From Rubrivivax sp. (GTDB lineage: Bacteria; Pseudomonadota; Gammaproteobacteria; Burkholderiales; Burkholderiaceae_C): DNA of 64,000 bases. Position 1 is the first letter of the stretch, and each line of letters begins with the position of its first letter. The notes under the pieces are model-generated. The model was not told the origin of the DNA. It saw only the letters and a list, made by a program, of their open reading frames with translations, and did no database searches. The DNA lies in the NCBI GenBank assembly GCA_004210455.1, contig SEFA01000014.1, positions 62,001 through 126,000 of the forward strand. The letters are read 5' to 3'. Positions 1 to 8,764 of the stretch are shown piece by piece. A program made the position numbers and the translations under genes.

Positions 1-186
1 TCGGACGGGACATCGAGTTGCATCTTGCGACCCGGTCCTCCGGGACGCCAGCGAAGGTGTTCTCCGACAGCGGAGGAAATCTTCCTTTCCGATGCGGGGC
101 CAGCCCGCACGGCCTGGTGCCAGAGGCGTGCTCCTAGGGAAGTCATGGGCGTGGGACCGGGAGCGCGCTCGCCACAATCTCGCCCC

Positions 187-1083
187 ATGATTCCGCCCAT
201 TGATCCCTCCACCGCCACGGTCGCACCCTCGACGGCAGCGCCCGGGGATCCACGTGGCTGGATCACGCCCGAAGACCTCAACGTCGCCCCGGCGTTGCTC
301 GGCCTCCCACTGGCCTCGCCCTGGCAGCGTGCGAAGGCGATGGCGGTCGACGCGACGCTGGTGACGGCGCTCTCGAATTTCGGCAACGCGCCGTTGCTCG
401 GAGGCTGCTGCTGGGTCGCGTGGCGTTGGTACAAATTCCAGTGCGCCTCGCGCGGCGAAGTGATGCGGGAAGTCGGCTGGCGCGGCTGGCTGGGCTGGGT
501 GCCGGCGTTGTGCCTGGTCGCCTTCGGGCTCTACACGAGCACGATGGAACACATCGACGAGCCGACGAAGCAGGCCCGCCGCGAGGCTGCAGCCGCTGCA
601 GCCGTCTCGGTGCCCGACGGACCCGGGCAGGAAGCGCGCGAGCCGTCGGATCGGGTGGCGCAGGACGCTGGGGCCCAGCGCAAGGCCGACCGTGCGCGCA
701 TCGAGGCGTTGCAGCAAGAGGTGCGCGAACTGCGGGACGAAGCCAAGCGCTCGCCCATCGAGATGTTCCGGCATTGGTGGGAAGTCGTGGGCCTGAACCT
801 GGCCTGGGCTTTCGTCTATTTCGTGGCGTTCCCGCTCATCTGGCCGGGCCAGACGCCGGGCAAGAGGCTGATGGGTCTGCGCATCGTCGAGCTGACCGGC
901 AAGCCGCTCAAGCCGATGCTCTGCGTGCGGCGCTACGGCGGTTACGCCGCCGGCGCGACGACGGGCGGCATGGGTTTCCTGCAGATCCTGTGGGACGCCA
1001 ACCGTCAGGGCTTGCATGACAAGGCTGCGCACACTGCCGTCATCGACACGCGCAATCCGCGCCGTCTCCCACTGACCGATTGA
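187..1083 (+). CDS. RDD-family membrane protein
   Basis: Inner-membrane protein of 298 residues with an RDD domain; no specific role can be assigned (some RDD proteins act as ion exchangers). A first hydrophobic segment lies near residues 50-75, a second near 97-112, then a charged stretch with coiled-coil character (about 165-195, EALQQEVRELRDEAKRS), a third membrane segment near 200-220 and the RDD signature TPGKRLMGLRIV followed by a C-terminal amphipathic part with LHDKAAHTAVID. The coiled-coil insert between membrane segments is longer than in a minimal RDD protein. The ATG at 187 is preferred because the frame upstream lacks family-like sequence; an in-frame ATG at 145 is the alternative, and neither has a clear ribosome binding site. 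It is convergent with trhO, and no other gene is visible between it and the window edge. Confidence 0.75.
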   Translation: MIPPIDPSTATVAPSTAAPGDPRGWITPEDLNVAPALLGLPLASPWQRAKAMAVDATLVTALSNFGNAPLLGGCCWVAWRWYKFQCASRGEVMREVGWRGWLGWVPALCLVAFGLYTSTMEHIDEPTKQARREAAAAAAVSVPDGPGQEAREPSDRVAQDAGAQRKADRARIEALQQEVRELRDEAKRSPIEMFRHWWEVVGLNLAWAFVYFVAFPLIWPGQTPGKRLMGLRIVELTGKPLKPMLCVRRYGGYAAGATTGGMGFLQILWDANRQGLHDKAAHTAVIDTRNPRRLPLTD

Positions 1084-1197
1084 TCCCAAGGCCCGAGGGC
1101 AATGAGTCTCCGTGGGGCCGGAAGGCTGCTGGGGGTTCGCGGACGCGATGCCCCCTGCTGCCTGGAGTGCCCGCGCTTGGCCCGACGACGTGTGTGT

Positions 1198-2019
1198 TCA
1201 GCCCTTCGGGTCCAGCCGCTTCGCCCGCGCCAGGCGCCAGGCTTCGGCGGGATCGTCGCCGTAGACCTCTTCCGCCGTCGTCGTCGTCTCTTGGCGATGC
1301 GTGTCGATCGCGATCCGCTTGTCGAAGACGAAGCATTCGCCGCGCCAGTCTGCGTCGGCATCGGGCATCTGCTCGAAGTAGTTGAGGATGCCGCCGTCGA
1401 GCTGTCGCACGGTCAGTCCGCGGTCTGTCATCCAGCCGGACAGTTTCTCGCAGCGGATGCCGCCGGTGCAGTACATCGCCACGGTCTTGCCTTCGCGTTG
1501 CCAGGCCTCTGCGTGGGCATCGATGTAGGCCGGGAAGTCGCGGAAGTGCCGCACCTCCGGATCGATCGCGCCGTCGAAATGGCCGAGCTCGAATTCGAAG
1601 TGGTTGCGGTTGTCGAGCACGACGACGTTGTCGCGCCGGATCAGCTCCCGCCACTCCCGCGGCGAGACATGCGTGTCGCGCGTGTCGGCCAGTCCTGTCA
1701 CGCCGTCCAGGCCGAAGGCGACGAGTTCCGGCTTCTCATGCACCTTCAGCAGCGTGAACGGGCGTGTCGTGCAGAAGCTGCGCTTGAAGTGCAGGTCGGC
1801 GAAGGGCGGCTCGGCGCGCAGCGCGGCTTCGTAGGCATCGAGTGCGGCGGGCGGGCCGCCGATCGCGCCGGTGATGCCCTCCGGGGCGAGGAGCAGGTTG
1901 CCGCCGATGGCGCGCCCCAGCGATTCGTTGACGTCGCGCAGGCGCTGCGCCAGGGCCGAAGTTTCGTTCAGTCGGACGAACTTGTAGAACGAGCTGTGCT
2001 CATGCTCGGAGGAGGACAT
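1198..2019 (-). CDS. trhO: tRNA uridine(34) hydroxylase TrhO (rhodanese-like)
   Basis: Member of the TrhO/YceA family (formerly UPF0176), which hydroxylates uridine 34 of certain tRNAs on the way to 5-methoxyuridine or 5-carboxymethoxyuridine. The 273-residue product has an N-terminal part typical of the family (FYKFVRLNE near the start), then a rhodanese domain with the catalytic loop CTGGIRCEK that carries the active cysteine, and a conserved DNRNHFEFELGHFDGAIDP segment. The start at 2019 gives the usual N-terminus MSSSEHEH; the open frame runs further upstream to 2082 but with unrelated arginine/proline-rich sequence. It is transcribed divergently from psd with about 170 bases between them. 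Confidence 0.9.
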   Translation of the reverse strand: MSSSEHEHSSFYKFVRLNETSALAQRLRDVNESLGRAIGGNLLLAPEGITGAIGGPPAALDAYEAALRAEPPFADLHFKRSFCTTRPFTLLKVHEKPELVAFGLDGVTGLADTRDTHVSPREWRELIRRDNVVVLDNRNHFEFELGHFDGAIDPEVRHFRDFPAYIDAHAEAWQREGKTVAMYCTGGIRCEKLSGWMTDRGLTVRQLDGGILNYFEQMPDADADWRGECFVFDKRIAIDTHRQETTTTAEEVYGDDPAEAWRLARAKRLDPKG

Positions 2020-2187
2020 CGGAGGGACCACTGAAGATGGACGCCGTAAGGCAACAGGGGGAAGGCGGGCGGAGAACGGCATGGTACCGAGGTCCTCTGG
2101 CGGCCGGGGAGCAACCCGGGTGCGGGACTCGCACTTGCCCGCCTAGAATCCGCCTCTCTTTTTTCGCCCTTCCGGGGGCCCACCGCC

Positions 2188-3060
2188 GTGTCCGATCGCC
2201 TTGCCGTCCTGCCCCAGTACCTGATGCCCAAGGGGGCCATGACGCGGCTGGCCGGTCGTCTGGCGGGCGCTGAACTGGGCGGTTTCACGACCTGGACGAT
2301 CAAGCGCTTCATCGCCAAGTACGGCGTGAACATGGCCGAGGCGGCCGAGTCCGATCCGACCGCCTATTCGACATTCAACGACTTCTTCACCCGCGCACTG
2401 AAGCCCGGCGCGAGACCGCTGGCCGACGTGCCGCTGATCTGCCCGGTCGACGGCGCCATCAGCCAGTTCGGCCCGATCCGCGCCGACCAGATCTTCCAGG
2501 CCAAGGGCCACCAGTATTCGACGACGGCGCTGCTCGGCGGCGACCAGCAGTTGGGCGCGCAATTCCGCGACGGGCACTTCGCGACGATCTACCTGAGCCC
2601 GCGCGACTACCACCGCATCCACATGCCCTGCGCCGGCCGCCTCGTGCGCATGGTGCATGTGCCGGGCGACCTGTTCTCGGTGAACCCGACGACCGCGCGC
2701 GGCGTGCCGGGTCTGTTCGCCCGCAACGAGCGGGTCGTCTGCGTCTTCGAAGGCGAGCACGGCCCGTGGGTGCTGGTGCTCGTGGGCGCGACCATCGTCG
2801 GCTCGATGGCCACCGCGTGGCATGGCGTCGTCAACCCGCCGCGTCCGGGCCGGTTGCGCACCTGGCACTACGAGAACGAGCACTTCAGCTACGCGAAGGG
2901 CGAGGAGATGGGGCGCTTCCTGCTCGGTTCCACCGTCGTGCTGCTGTTTCCCAAGCACCTGCCGATGCAGTTCGACGCGCACTGGCAGCCCGGCGGCGCG
3001 GTGCGTCTCGGCCAGGCGATGGCCACGCTGGGCTCGAGCGGCCTGCCGCCCCCTCTCTGA
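2188..3060 (+). CDS. psd: phosphatidylserine decarboxylase proenzyme
   Basis: Converts phosphatidylserine to phosphatidylethanolamine at the inner membrane. The 290-residue product matches the usual proenzyme length. Family features include ALKPGARPL, CPVDGAISQFG, YLSPRDYHRIHMP and near the C-terminus the self-cleavage site in GRFLLGSTVVLL; the serine of LGST becomes the pyruvoyl group of the small alpha chain. Translation appears to begin at a GTG codon (MSDRLAVLPQYLMPKG); no in-frame ATG gives a better family start. It is followed after 58 bases by trpS in the same direction, so the two may share a transcript, although their functions are unrelated. Confidence 0.95.
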   Translation: MSDRLAVLPQYLMPKGAMTRLAGRLAGAELGGFTTWTIKRFIAKYGVNMAEAAESDPTAYSTFNDFFTRALKPGARPLADVPLICPVDGAISQFGPIRADQIFQAKGHQYSTTALLGGDQQLGAQFRDGHFATIYLSPRDYHRIHMPCAGRLVRMVHVPGDLFSVNPTTARGVPGLFARNERVVCVFEGEHGPWVLVLVGATIVGSMATAWHGVVNPPRPGRLRTWHYENEHFSYAKGEEMGRFLLGSTVVLLFPKHLPMQFDAHWQPGGAVRLGQAMATLGSSGLPPPL

Positions 3061-3118
3061 TAAGGGCCCGCCTTTGCGGGACAATCGCCGTTTCGAGAAA
3101 CGACGGCGACGAGTTCCC

Positions 3119-4432
3119 ATGACCCTGCGTGTCCTGACCGGCATCACGACCACCGGCACCCTGCACCTCGGCAACTATGTCGGCGCGGTGCGCCGCGCCA
3201 TCGCGGCCAGCCGCGAACCCGGCGCCGAGAGTTTCTTCTTCATGGCCGACTACCACGCGCTGATCAAGTGCGACGAGCCGGCCCGGATCGAGGCCTCGCG
3301 CCTGCAGATCGCCGCGACCTGGCTGGCCGCCGGCCTGGACACGAGCCGGGTCGTCTTCTACCGCCAGAGCGACATCCCCGAGATCCCCGAGCTGACCTGG
3401 CTGCTGACCTGCGTCACGTCCAAGGGCCAGATGAACCGCGCGCATGCCTACAAGGCGTCCGTCGACGCGAACGTCGCCGCGGGCGAGGACCCGGACGCGG
3501 GCATCACGATGGGCCTGTACAGCTATCCGATCCTGATGGCAGCGGACATCCTGATGTTCAACGCGCATCGCGTGCCGGTGGGCAAGGACCAGGTCCAGCA
3601 CATCGAGATGGCGCGCGACGTCGCGCAACGCTTCAACCACACCTTCAAGACGGAGCTCTTCGTGCTGCCCGACGCCAGCGTCGACGAGGAGATGGAGCTG
3701 CTGCCGGGCCTGGACGGCCGCAAGATGTCCAAGAGCTACGACAACTCGATCCCGCTGTTCGAAGGCGGCGAGAAGGCGTTGCGCGAGGCCATCTCGAAGA
3801 TCGTCACCGACTCGCGTCTGCCCGGCGAGCCCAAGGAGACCGAGGGCTCGCACCTGGTCCAGATCTACGACGCGTTCGCGACGCCGGAGCAGCGGAAGAG
3901 CTTCCGCGCGGCGCTGCACGGCGGTCTGTCGTGGGGCGAGGCCAAGGATCAGCTGTTCGCCCTGATCGACGCGGAGATCGGCCCGATGCGCGCGAAGTAC
4001 GAAGCGCTGATGGCCAATCCCGAGAAGATCGAGGAGATCCTGATGGAAGGTGCCGCGAAGGCCCGCGCCATCGCGGGCCCGCTGCTGGCGCAGGCGCGCG
4101 AGGCCGTCGGCCTGCGTCGCTTCAAGGCCCTGGCCGCACCGGTCGCGCAGGCCGCCAAGGCGAAGTCGACGGTGCCGGCGTTCAAGCAGTACCGCGAAGC
4201 CGACGGGCTCTTCTACTTCAAGCTGCTCGCGGCCGACGGCACGCTGCTGCTGCAGAGCACCGGCCTGCCCCAGGGCAAGGAAGCGGGCCAATGGGTCGCC
4301 CGGCTCAAGCGTGAAGGCGCCGCGGCGCTGGGCGAGGCACCGGTGTCGAAGGAGACCGGCGACGAGGTGCTGCTGCCGGCGCTGGAGGCACTGGTGGCCG
4401 CCGAGCTGGAAGCGGCGGCCGCAAAGGGCTGA
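3119..4432 (+). CDS. trpS: tryptophan--tRNA ligase with C-terminal YegP-like extension
   Basis: Class I aminoacyl-tRNA synthetase that charges tRNA-Trp. The HIGH-type motif appears as TGTLHLGNY near the start and the KMSKS loop as GRKMSKSYDN around residues 200-210. At 437 residues it is roughly 100 longer than the compact E. coli enzyme (334). The extra C-terminal part, about residues 350-400 (FKQYREADGLFYFKLL, then LLLQSTGL), resembles the small DUF1508/YegP fold, a feature I associate with the long TrpRS of beta- and gammaproteobacteria. The ATG at 3119 places the Rossmann start MTLRVLTGITTTG at the N-terminus; the frame upstream is read-through of another frame of psd. Confidence 0.95.
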   Translation: MTLRVLTGITTTGTLHLGNYVGAVRRAIAASREPGAESFFFMADYHALIKCDEPARIEASRLQIAATWLAAGLDTSRVVFYRQSDIPEIPELTWLLTCVTSKGQMNRAHAYKASVDANVAAGEDPDAGITMGLYSYPILMAADILMFNAHRVPVGKDQVQHIEMARDVAQRFNHTFKTELFVLPDASVDEEMELLPGLDGRKMSKSYDNSIPLFEGGEKALREAISKIVTDSRLPGEPKETEGSHLVQIYDAFATPEQRKSFRAALHGGLSWGEAKDQLFALIDAEIGPMRAKYEALMANPEKIEEILMEGAAKARAIAGPLLAQAREAVGLRRFKALAAPVAQAAKAKSTVPAFKQYREADGLFYFKLLAADGTLLLQSTGLPQGKEAGQWVARLKREGAAALGEAPVSKETGDEVLLPALEALVAAELEAAAAKG

Positions 4433-4580
4433 ACCCCGGGGTGTCGAAAGGAAACCCTGGTTTAGGGTGCCAAGTCGATCACATTCATCGAAGAAACCCG
4501 CTCGTTCGCCGACGTCGGCCGTCGTAGTCTCCGATGTTGATTCCGTCACGCGTCAACACCACAACAACAGGAGACCCCCG

Positions 4581-6287
4581 ATGTCCACGACGACCCGACT
4601 GACCGCCGATTCCCTGGCGCTGCAACGCCTCTACGCCTGGGAGTCCGATACGCCGGATCGGGTCACGCTGCGTCAGCCCATGGGGGGCGGCGTCGTCAAG
4701 GACTTCACCTGGAAAGAGGTCGCCGACCAGGCGCGCCGCATGGCCGCGCACCTGAAGACGGTGGGCCTCGAACAGGGCTGGGAACCCGGCGCCCGCGTCG
4801 CGATCCTGTCCAAGAACTGCGCCTGGTGGCTGATGAGCGACCTGGCGATCTGGATGGCCGGCTACGTCAGCGTGCCGCTGTATCCGACGCTCGCCCCCGA
4901 CACCATCCACCAGATCCTCAGCCACAGCGAAGCCAAGCTGCTGTTCGTCGGCAAGCTCGACGGCTGGGAGGGGATGCGCCCGGGCGTGCCGCTCGGCCTG
5001 CCCTGCATCTCCTATCCGGTCTCGCCCGACGACGTCCAGGACACCTACGACCACTGGGACGCGATCTGCGCCGAGACCCCGCCGATCAAGGGCAAGCCGC
5101 TGCGCGCCGCGGACGAGCTGTCCACCATCATCTACACCTCCGGGACGACGGGCGCGCCCAAGGGCGTGATGCATTCATTCGGCAACTTCGCCTGGGCCAT
5201 CGCCACCGGTCTGAAACGCATCCCCCTGGGGGAGTCCGACCGCATGCTGTCCTACCTGCCGCTGGCCCACGTCGTCGAGCGCGCGCTGGTCGAGCACGGC
5301 TGGCTCCATACCGGCATGACGGTGTACTTCGCCGAGAGCCTGGACACCTTCGCCGCCGACCTGCAACGCGCGCGGCCGACGGTCTTCTTCTCCGTCCCGC
5401 GCCTGTGGACCAAGTTCCAGCAGGGCGTGCAGGCCAAGCTGCCGCAGCCCAAGCTCGATCTGCTGTTCAAGCTGCCCCTCATCGGCAACCTGGTGCGCAA
5501 GAAGATCCTGAAGGCGCTGGGCCTGAACGAATGCAAGTTCGCGGCGGGCGGCGCGGCGCCGATGCCGGTCGCCCTCCTGAAGTGGTACCGCACGCTGGGC
5601 CTGCCGATCAACGAAGGCTACGGCATGACCGAGAACCTCGCGCTGTCGCACATCACCGTGCCGGGCCGCGACCAGATCGGCAGCGTCGGCCCCGCCTACG
5701 ACGGCGTGTTGACGCGCCTGGATCCGATCACCGGCGAGCTGCAGATGAAGAGCCAGGCGCTGATGCTCGGTTACTACAAGCAACCCGAGCTGACCGCCGA
5801 GACGATCACCGCCGACGGCTGGCTGAAGACCGGCGACAAGGCGGAGATCTCCGACAAGGGCGCATTGGCCGGTTGCGTGCGCATCACCGGCCGGGTGAAG
5901 GACCTGTTCAAGACGAGCAAGGGCAAGTACGTGTCGCCGGCGCCGATCGAGGACCGCCTGGCGACGAATCCCGCCATCGAGGCCTGCGCGGTGACGGGGG
6001 CGAACTTCGCGCAGCCTGTGGGCATCGCGATGCTGTCGCCCGAGGCTGCCGCGCGCGATCGCGCCGCGTTGGAGAAGGAACTCGCCGAGCATCTGGAGAA
6101 GGTCAATGCGCGGCTGGACCCGCACGAGCAGCTCGAATGCCTGATCGTCACGGCGACGCCGTGGACCGTGGACAACGGCCTGATCACGCCCACCTTCAAG
6201 GTGCGCCGCAACCGCGTGGACGAGGTCTACGGCCCGCGTCTGGAAAAGTGGATCGCCCAGCGCCGGAAAGTCATCTGGGCGGACTGA
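4581..6287 (+). CDS. AMP-dependent acyl-CoA synthetase (long-chain type)
   Basis: ANL-superfamily acyl-CoA synthetase that activates a fatty or related carboxylic acid with ATP and CoA. The 568-residue product shows the AMP-binding loop [11 protein letters not shown] near residue 185, the adenine-binding motif GYGMTEN, the hinge region [11 protein letters not shown] and [19 protein letters not shown], and a C-terminal lysine region ([10 protein letters not shown]). The order and spacing match the long-chain FadD/FAA-like branch, but the true substrate cannot be read from sequence. A good ribosome binding site (AACAGGAG) precedes the ATG. It stands 148 bases after trpS, and a small DUF1232 gene follows 34 bases downstream. 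Confidence 0.9.
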   Translation: MSTTTRLTADSLALQRLYAWESDTPDRVTLRQPMGGGVVKDFTWKEVADQARRMAAHLKTVGLEQGWEPGARVAILSKNCAWWLMSDLAIWMAGYVSVPLYPTLAPDTIHQILSHSEAKLLFVGKLDGWEGMRPGVPLGLPCISYPVSPDDVQDTYDHWDAICAETPPIKGKPLRAADELSTIIYTSGTTGAPKGVMHSFGNFAWAIATGLKRIPLGESDRMLSYLPLAHVVERALVEHGWLHTGMTVYFAESLDTFAADLQRARPTVFFSVPRLWTKFQQGVQAKLPQPKLDLLFKLPLIGNLVRKKILKALGLNECKFAAGGAAPMPVALLKWYRTLGLPINEGYGMTENLALSHITVPGRDQIGSVGPAYDGVLTRLDPITGELQMKSQALMLGYYKQPELTAETITADGWLKTGDKAEISDKGALAGCVRITGRVKDLFKTSKGKYVSPAPIEDRLATNPAIEACAVTGANFAQPVGIAMLSPEAAARDRAALEKELAEHLEKVNARLDPHEQLECLIVTATPWTVDNGLITPTFKVRRNRVDEVYGPRLEKWIAQRRKVIWAD

Positions 6288-6321
6288 CGCGCCGGCGCGC
6301 CGGCTGACGCATGATGAGGGG

Positions 6322-6723
6322 ATGAAACGCGGATCCCTCAAGCGCTGGGCCGCCCTGCTCAAGGGCGAGCTGCTCACCGTCTTCTACGCGGCTCGCGACC
6401 CGGAGGCGCCCTGGCTGGCGCGTTTCGTCGCGATCGCGGTCGCGGCCTACGCGCTCAGCCCGATCGACCTGATCCCGGATTTCATCCCGGTGCTGGGCCT
6501 GCTCGACGACCTCATCCTGGTGCCGCTGGGCTTCTGGCTGGTGCTCCGGCTGATGCCGCCGCAGGTGATCGCACGGGCGCGCTTGCGCGCCGCCGAACAA
6601 CGCGGCCGGCTGCCGCGCAACCTCAAGGTCGGCGCGGCGATCGTCGTGCTGTGGGTGCTGCTGATGGTGCTGCTGGTCGTGTGGTTGATCGGCCGTGGCG
6701 GCTCGCCTGCGGGCGCCGTCTGA
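6322..6723 (+). CDS. DUF1232 (YkvA-type) membrane protein
   Basis: Small inner-membrane protein of 133 residues with the DUF1232 signature [21 protein letters not shown] and two or three hydrophobic segments (about 35-55, 60-75 and 105-125). The family is widespread and of unknown function. It is likely co-transcribed with the acyl-CoA synthetase just upstream (34-base gap). It converges with a LysR gene whose end lies 33 bases away. Confidence 0.85.
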   Translation: MKRGSLKRWAALLKGELLTVFYAARDPEAPWLARFVAIAVAAYALSPIDLIPDFIPVLGLLDDLILVPLGFWLVLRLMPPQVIARARLRAAEQRGRLPRNLKVGAAIVVLWVLLMVLLVVWLIGRGGSPAGAV

Positions 6724-6756
6724 GCGAGCGCCTCCGCCCCCAACTCACGCCGCATC

Positions 6757-7671
6757 TCAGTCCGGCCCGAGGCCCTTCTTCGCCAGCGTCTCGGCCACCC
6801 ACTCGATGAACACGCGCATGCGCGCCGACACGTAGCGGTTGGGCGAATAGACCAGGTAGACCGGCACGGCGTTGTGATGCCATTCGGGGAACAGCGCCAC
6901 CAGTTCGCCGCTGTCGAGCTGGTCCTGCACTGCGTACGTCGCCAGCTGCACGATGCCCAGGCCCGCGAGGCCCGCCGCCACGTAGGCGTTGCTGTCGTTG
7001 ACATCGAGCCGGCGACGGCCTTCGACCTCGATGCGCTCGTCGCCGCGGTGGAACACGAACGGGAACACGCGTCCGGTCCGCGAGGAGAAGTAGCCGACGG
7101 CCTGATGGGGCTCGAGATCGAGCTCCTGCGGCGTCACTGGCGTGCCGTGCTTCGCCAGGTAGGCCGGCGACGCGCAGGTGCAGAACTGGATCTGCCCGAC
7201 GCGACGCGCCACGAGTCCCGCGTCCTGCACCGCGCCGACGCGCAGCACGAAGTCGACGTTGTCGACCAGCAGGTCGATCGCGCGGTCGCTGACGCCGAGC
7301 GCGATCTGGATGTCGGGATAGCGTTCGTGGAAGTCGCCCAGCGCGGGGATCAGCACCCGCGAGCCGGTCAGCGTGGTCACGTCGACGCGCAGCCGGCCGC
7401 GCGGCTTGCTCTGGTCGTGGAGCATCCCCTGGTCGATGGCTTCGAGCTCGCTCAGCAGCGCCATGGTCCGCTCGTAGTACGCAGCGCCGTCCTGCGTGAC
7501 GGTCACCTTGCGGGTGGTGCGCGTCAGCAGCTGGACCCGCAGCCGTGCTTCCAGCGCCTGCACCAGCCGCGTCAGGCTGGCCTTGGGAAGATCCATCGAG
7601 TCGGCCGCCTTGGTGAAGCTGCCGGTTTCCACCACCCGGGCGAACGCCCGCATTTGCACGATCCGGTCCAT
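6757..7671 (-). CDS. LysR-family transcriptional regulator
   Basis: 304-residue LysR regulator: N-terminal winged helix (MDRIVQMRAFARVVETGSF, then the recognition helix around LPKASLTRLVQALEARL), followed by a two-lobed effector domain. It has the hallmarks of the CrgA/DmlR-like subgroup (LLTRTTRKVTVTQDG). The start at 7671 gives the canonical N-terminus; the open frame extends upstream only as non-family sequence. No gene is divergently transcribed next to it, so its target is not obvious from position. Its upstream spacer carries a third copy of the palindrome seen around the TetR gene at 54.7 kb (7744-7755), which suggests that this LysR gene may itself be under TetR control. Confidence 0.9.
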   Translation of the reverse strand: MDRIVQMRAFARVVETGSFTKAADSMDLPKASLTRLVQALEARLRVQLLTRTTRKVTVTQDGAAYYERTMALLSELEAIDQGMLHDQSKPRGRLRVDVTTLTGSRVLIPALGDFHERYPDIQIALGVSDRAIDLLVDNVDFVLRVGAVQDAGLVARRVGQIQFCTCASPAYLAKHGTPVTPQELDLEPHQAVGYFSSRTGRVFPFVFHRGDERIEVEGRRRLDVNDSNAYVAAGLAGLGIVQLATYAVQDQLDSGELVALFPEWHHNAVPVYLVYSPNRYVSARMRVFIEWVAETLAKKGLGPD

Positions 7672-7743
7672 CCGATGCCCTTGATCAGGCGGCCCCGGAA
7701 GGGGGACTGCTGGGGGGGCCGCGGGGCGATTCTCCGGGATTCC

Positions 7744-7755
7744 GCACGGTCGTGC
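7744..7755. promoter_or_regulatory. Candidate TetR operator, copy 3
   Basis: Perfect 12-bp palindrome GCACGGTCGTGC (equivalent to GCACGACCGTGC), 73 bases upstream of the LysR start. The longer string TTCCGCACGGTCGTGCG at 7740-7756 is identical to the reverse complement of the copy at 55428-55439 with flanks, 17 bases in all. Relative to its downstream gene it has the same orientation as the two copies at the TetR locus. Confidence 0.55.
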
Positions 7756-7911
7756 GCGCTGCGCGCCCGATTCCCGGCTCATTCGCCATGACGCATCGTT
7801 TCGGGCGAATGCCGGATGGATATTCACCGCCCGTTGTTTGAGTATTCGATTCGATTCGTGGCGAATATCGGAGCCCCTTGGGCAGCACGGCCGTTTGGCC
7901 TTGGCTTGAGC

Positions 7912-7953
7912 AAAAGAAAACCCCCTTGGCGAGTAGTGGCTCATCCAAGGGGG
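7912..7953 (-). terminator. Rho-independent terminator on the minus strand
   Basis: Stem CCCCCTTGG (7921-7929) pairs with CCAAGGGGG (7945-7953); on the minus strand the hairpin is followed by TTTTCTTTT. It lies about 165 bases past the stop of the DUF4148 gene and is the likely end of that transcript. Confidence 0.75.
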
Positions 7954-8119
7954 TATAGGCGGTCGGTGACGGACAGGAGGAGGAGTGCGGAGAACCGCCA
8001 CCAACCAGGGCCGGAGCCCTTGACCTAGAAAATGCTCTCTACCAACTATTGTTCGAGTTCTCTCTCAGGGGGTTTGCTTGCAGGCGGGTATCAGGAGACA
8101 GGAAACAGGAATCGGTCGT

Positions 8120-8443
8120 TCAGCGGCCGGCGACGGACGTGGCAGCGGCGCTGCCGCCGAACTTCTTCACCAGCGTCGCGTAGTACGGCGAGCTGCGCAG
8201 CTGGGCGTACTTGGCTTGGGCGGCTTCGCGGCGGGCGTTGTCGTAGCCGTAGGTCTCCGACTGCTCGACGCCGGCCAGGCCGGATTCGCGATAGATCTCG
8301 AGGTCGGCCAGCACTTCGGCGCGGCTCACGGCGCTCGGGGTGTTGACGGGCTGGGTGTGCGGGTTGTCCGCAGCCATCGCGCTGCCGGCCACCAGGGCGG
8401 CGGAAGCGAAGAGGAAAGAGGCCAGGATGTTCTTGGAGGTCAT
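8120..8443 (-). CDS. DUF4148 secreted protein
   Basis: Small exported protein of 107 residues. A clear signal peptide (MTSKNILASFLFASAALVAG) is cut after SAMA; the mature part contains the DUF4148 core SRAEVLADLEIYRESGLAGVEQ and ends in YYATLVKKFGGS. Proteins of this kind are very common, often in many paralogues, in Burkholderiales; their function is unknown. The ATG at 8443 has a good ribosome binding site (AAAGGAAC), while the open frame upstream to 8572 lacks a signal sequence. It is probably monocistronic, with a terminator at 7912-7953. Confidence 0.85.
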   Translation of the reverse strand: MTSKNILASFLFASAALVAGSAMAADNPHTQPVNTPSAVSRAEVLADLEIYRESGLAGVEQSETYGYDNARREAAQAKYAQLRSSPYYATLVKKFGGSAAATSVAGR

Positions 8444-8764
8444 GATCGTTCCTTTCAGATTCGGTCCCAGGGCGACAGCGAAGGGGCACGGGGTGGATGA
8501 TTCGGCCCGTCGATTGCGCGAGGTATCCATGTCAGTTCCGTTTGAAATCCATCGGTTACCCGGAGGTTTCAAGTCGTCGTCTGGTGGAGATTCCTGGAAG
8601 CGGTTTCGATGTGTCGATGGGATGAACTATGAACGATAAGGGTTGACCCTTAAATCCATTCCTCCGCAACACTCCGTTGAAAAGATCGGAACAATCGTTG
8701 CGCGAATGTCGCGCGACTCGCCCAAGGGGCGGGCATGATGGCGGCCTTTCGGGAGACGTCTTCG
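8444..8764. promoter_or_regulatory. Divergent control region with a 16-bp palindrome
   Basis: Spacer between the divergent DUF4148 and LysE-type genes, without a credible gene. It contains TAAGGGTTGACCCTTA at 8637-8652, an inverted repeat with 7-base arms and a 2-base centre, and a looser inverted repeat (TTTGAAA ... TTTCAA) near 8540-8575. The TTGACC inside the palindrome could act as a -35 box, but no convincing -10 follows. Confidence 0.4.

Larger units (their letters stand above)
7672..8119. other. 448-base spacer without a gene
   Basis: I see no credible coding sequence here. It holds the palindrome at 7744-7755 and, on the minus strand, the terminator at 7912-7953. The short open frames that cross it read through the terminator hairpin and have no ribosome binding site. 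Confidence 0.6.

Noticed and set aside
2885-4549. 554-codon open frame antisense to trpS
   Set aside because: trpS has both signature motifs; the antisense product has no family features.
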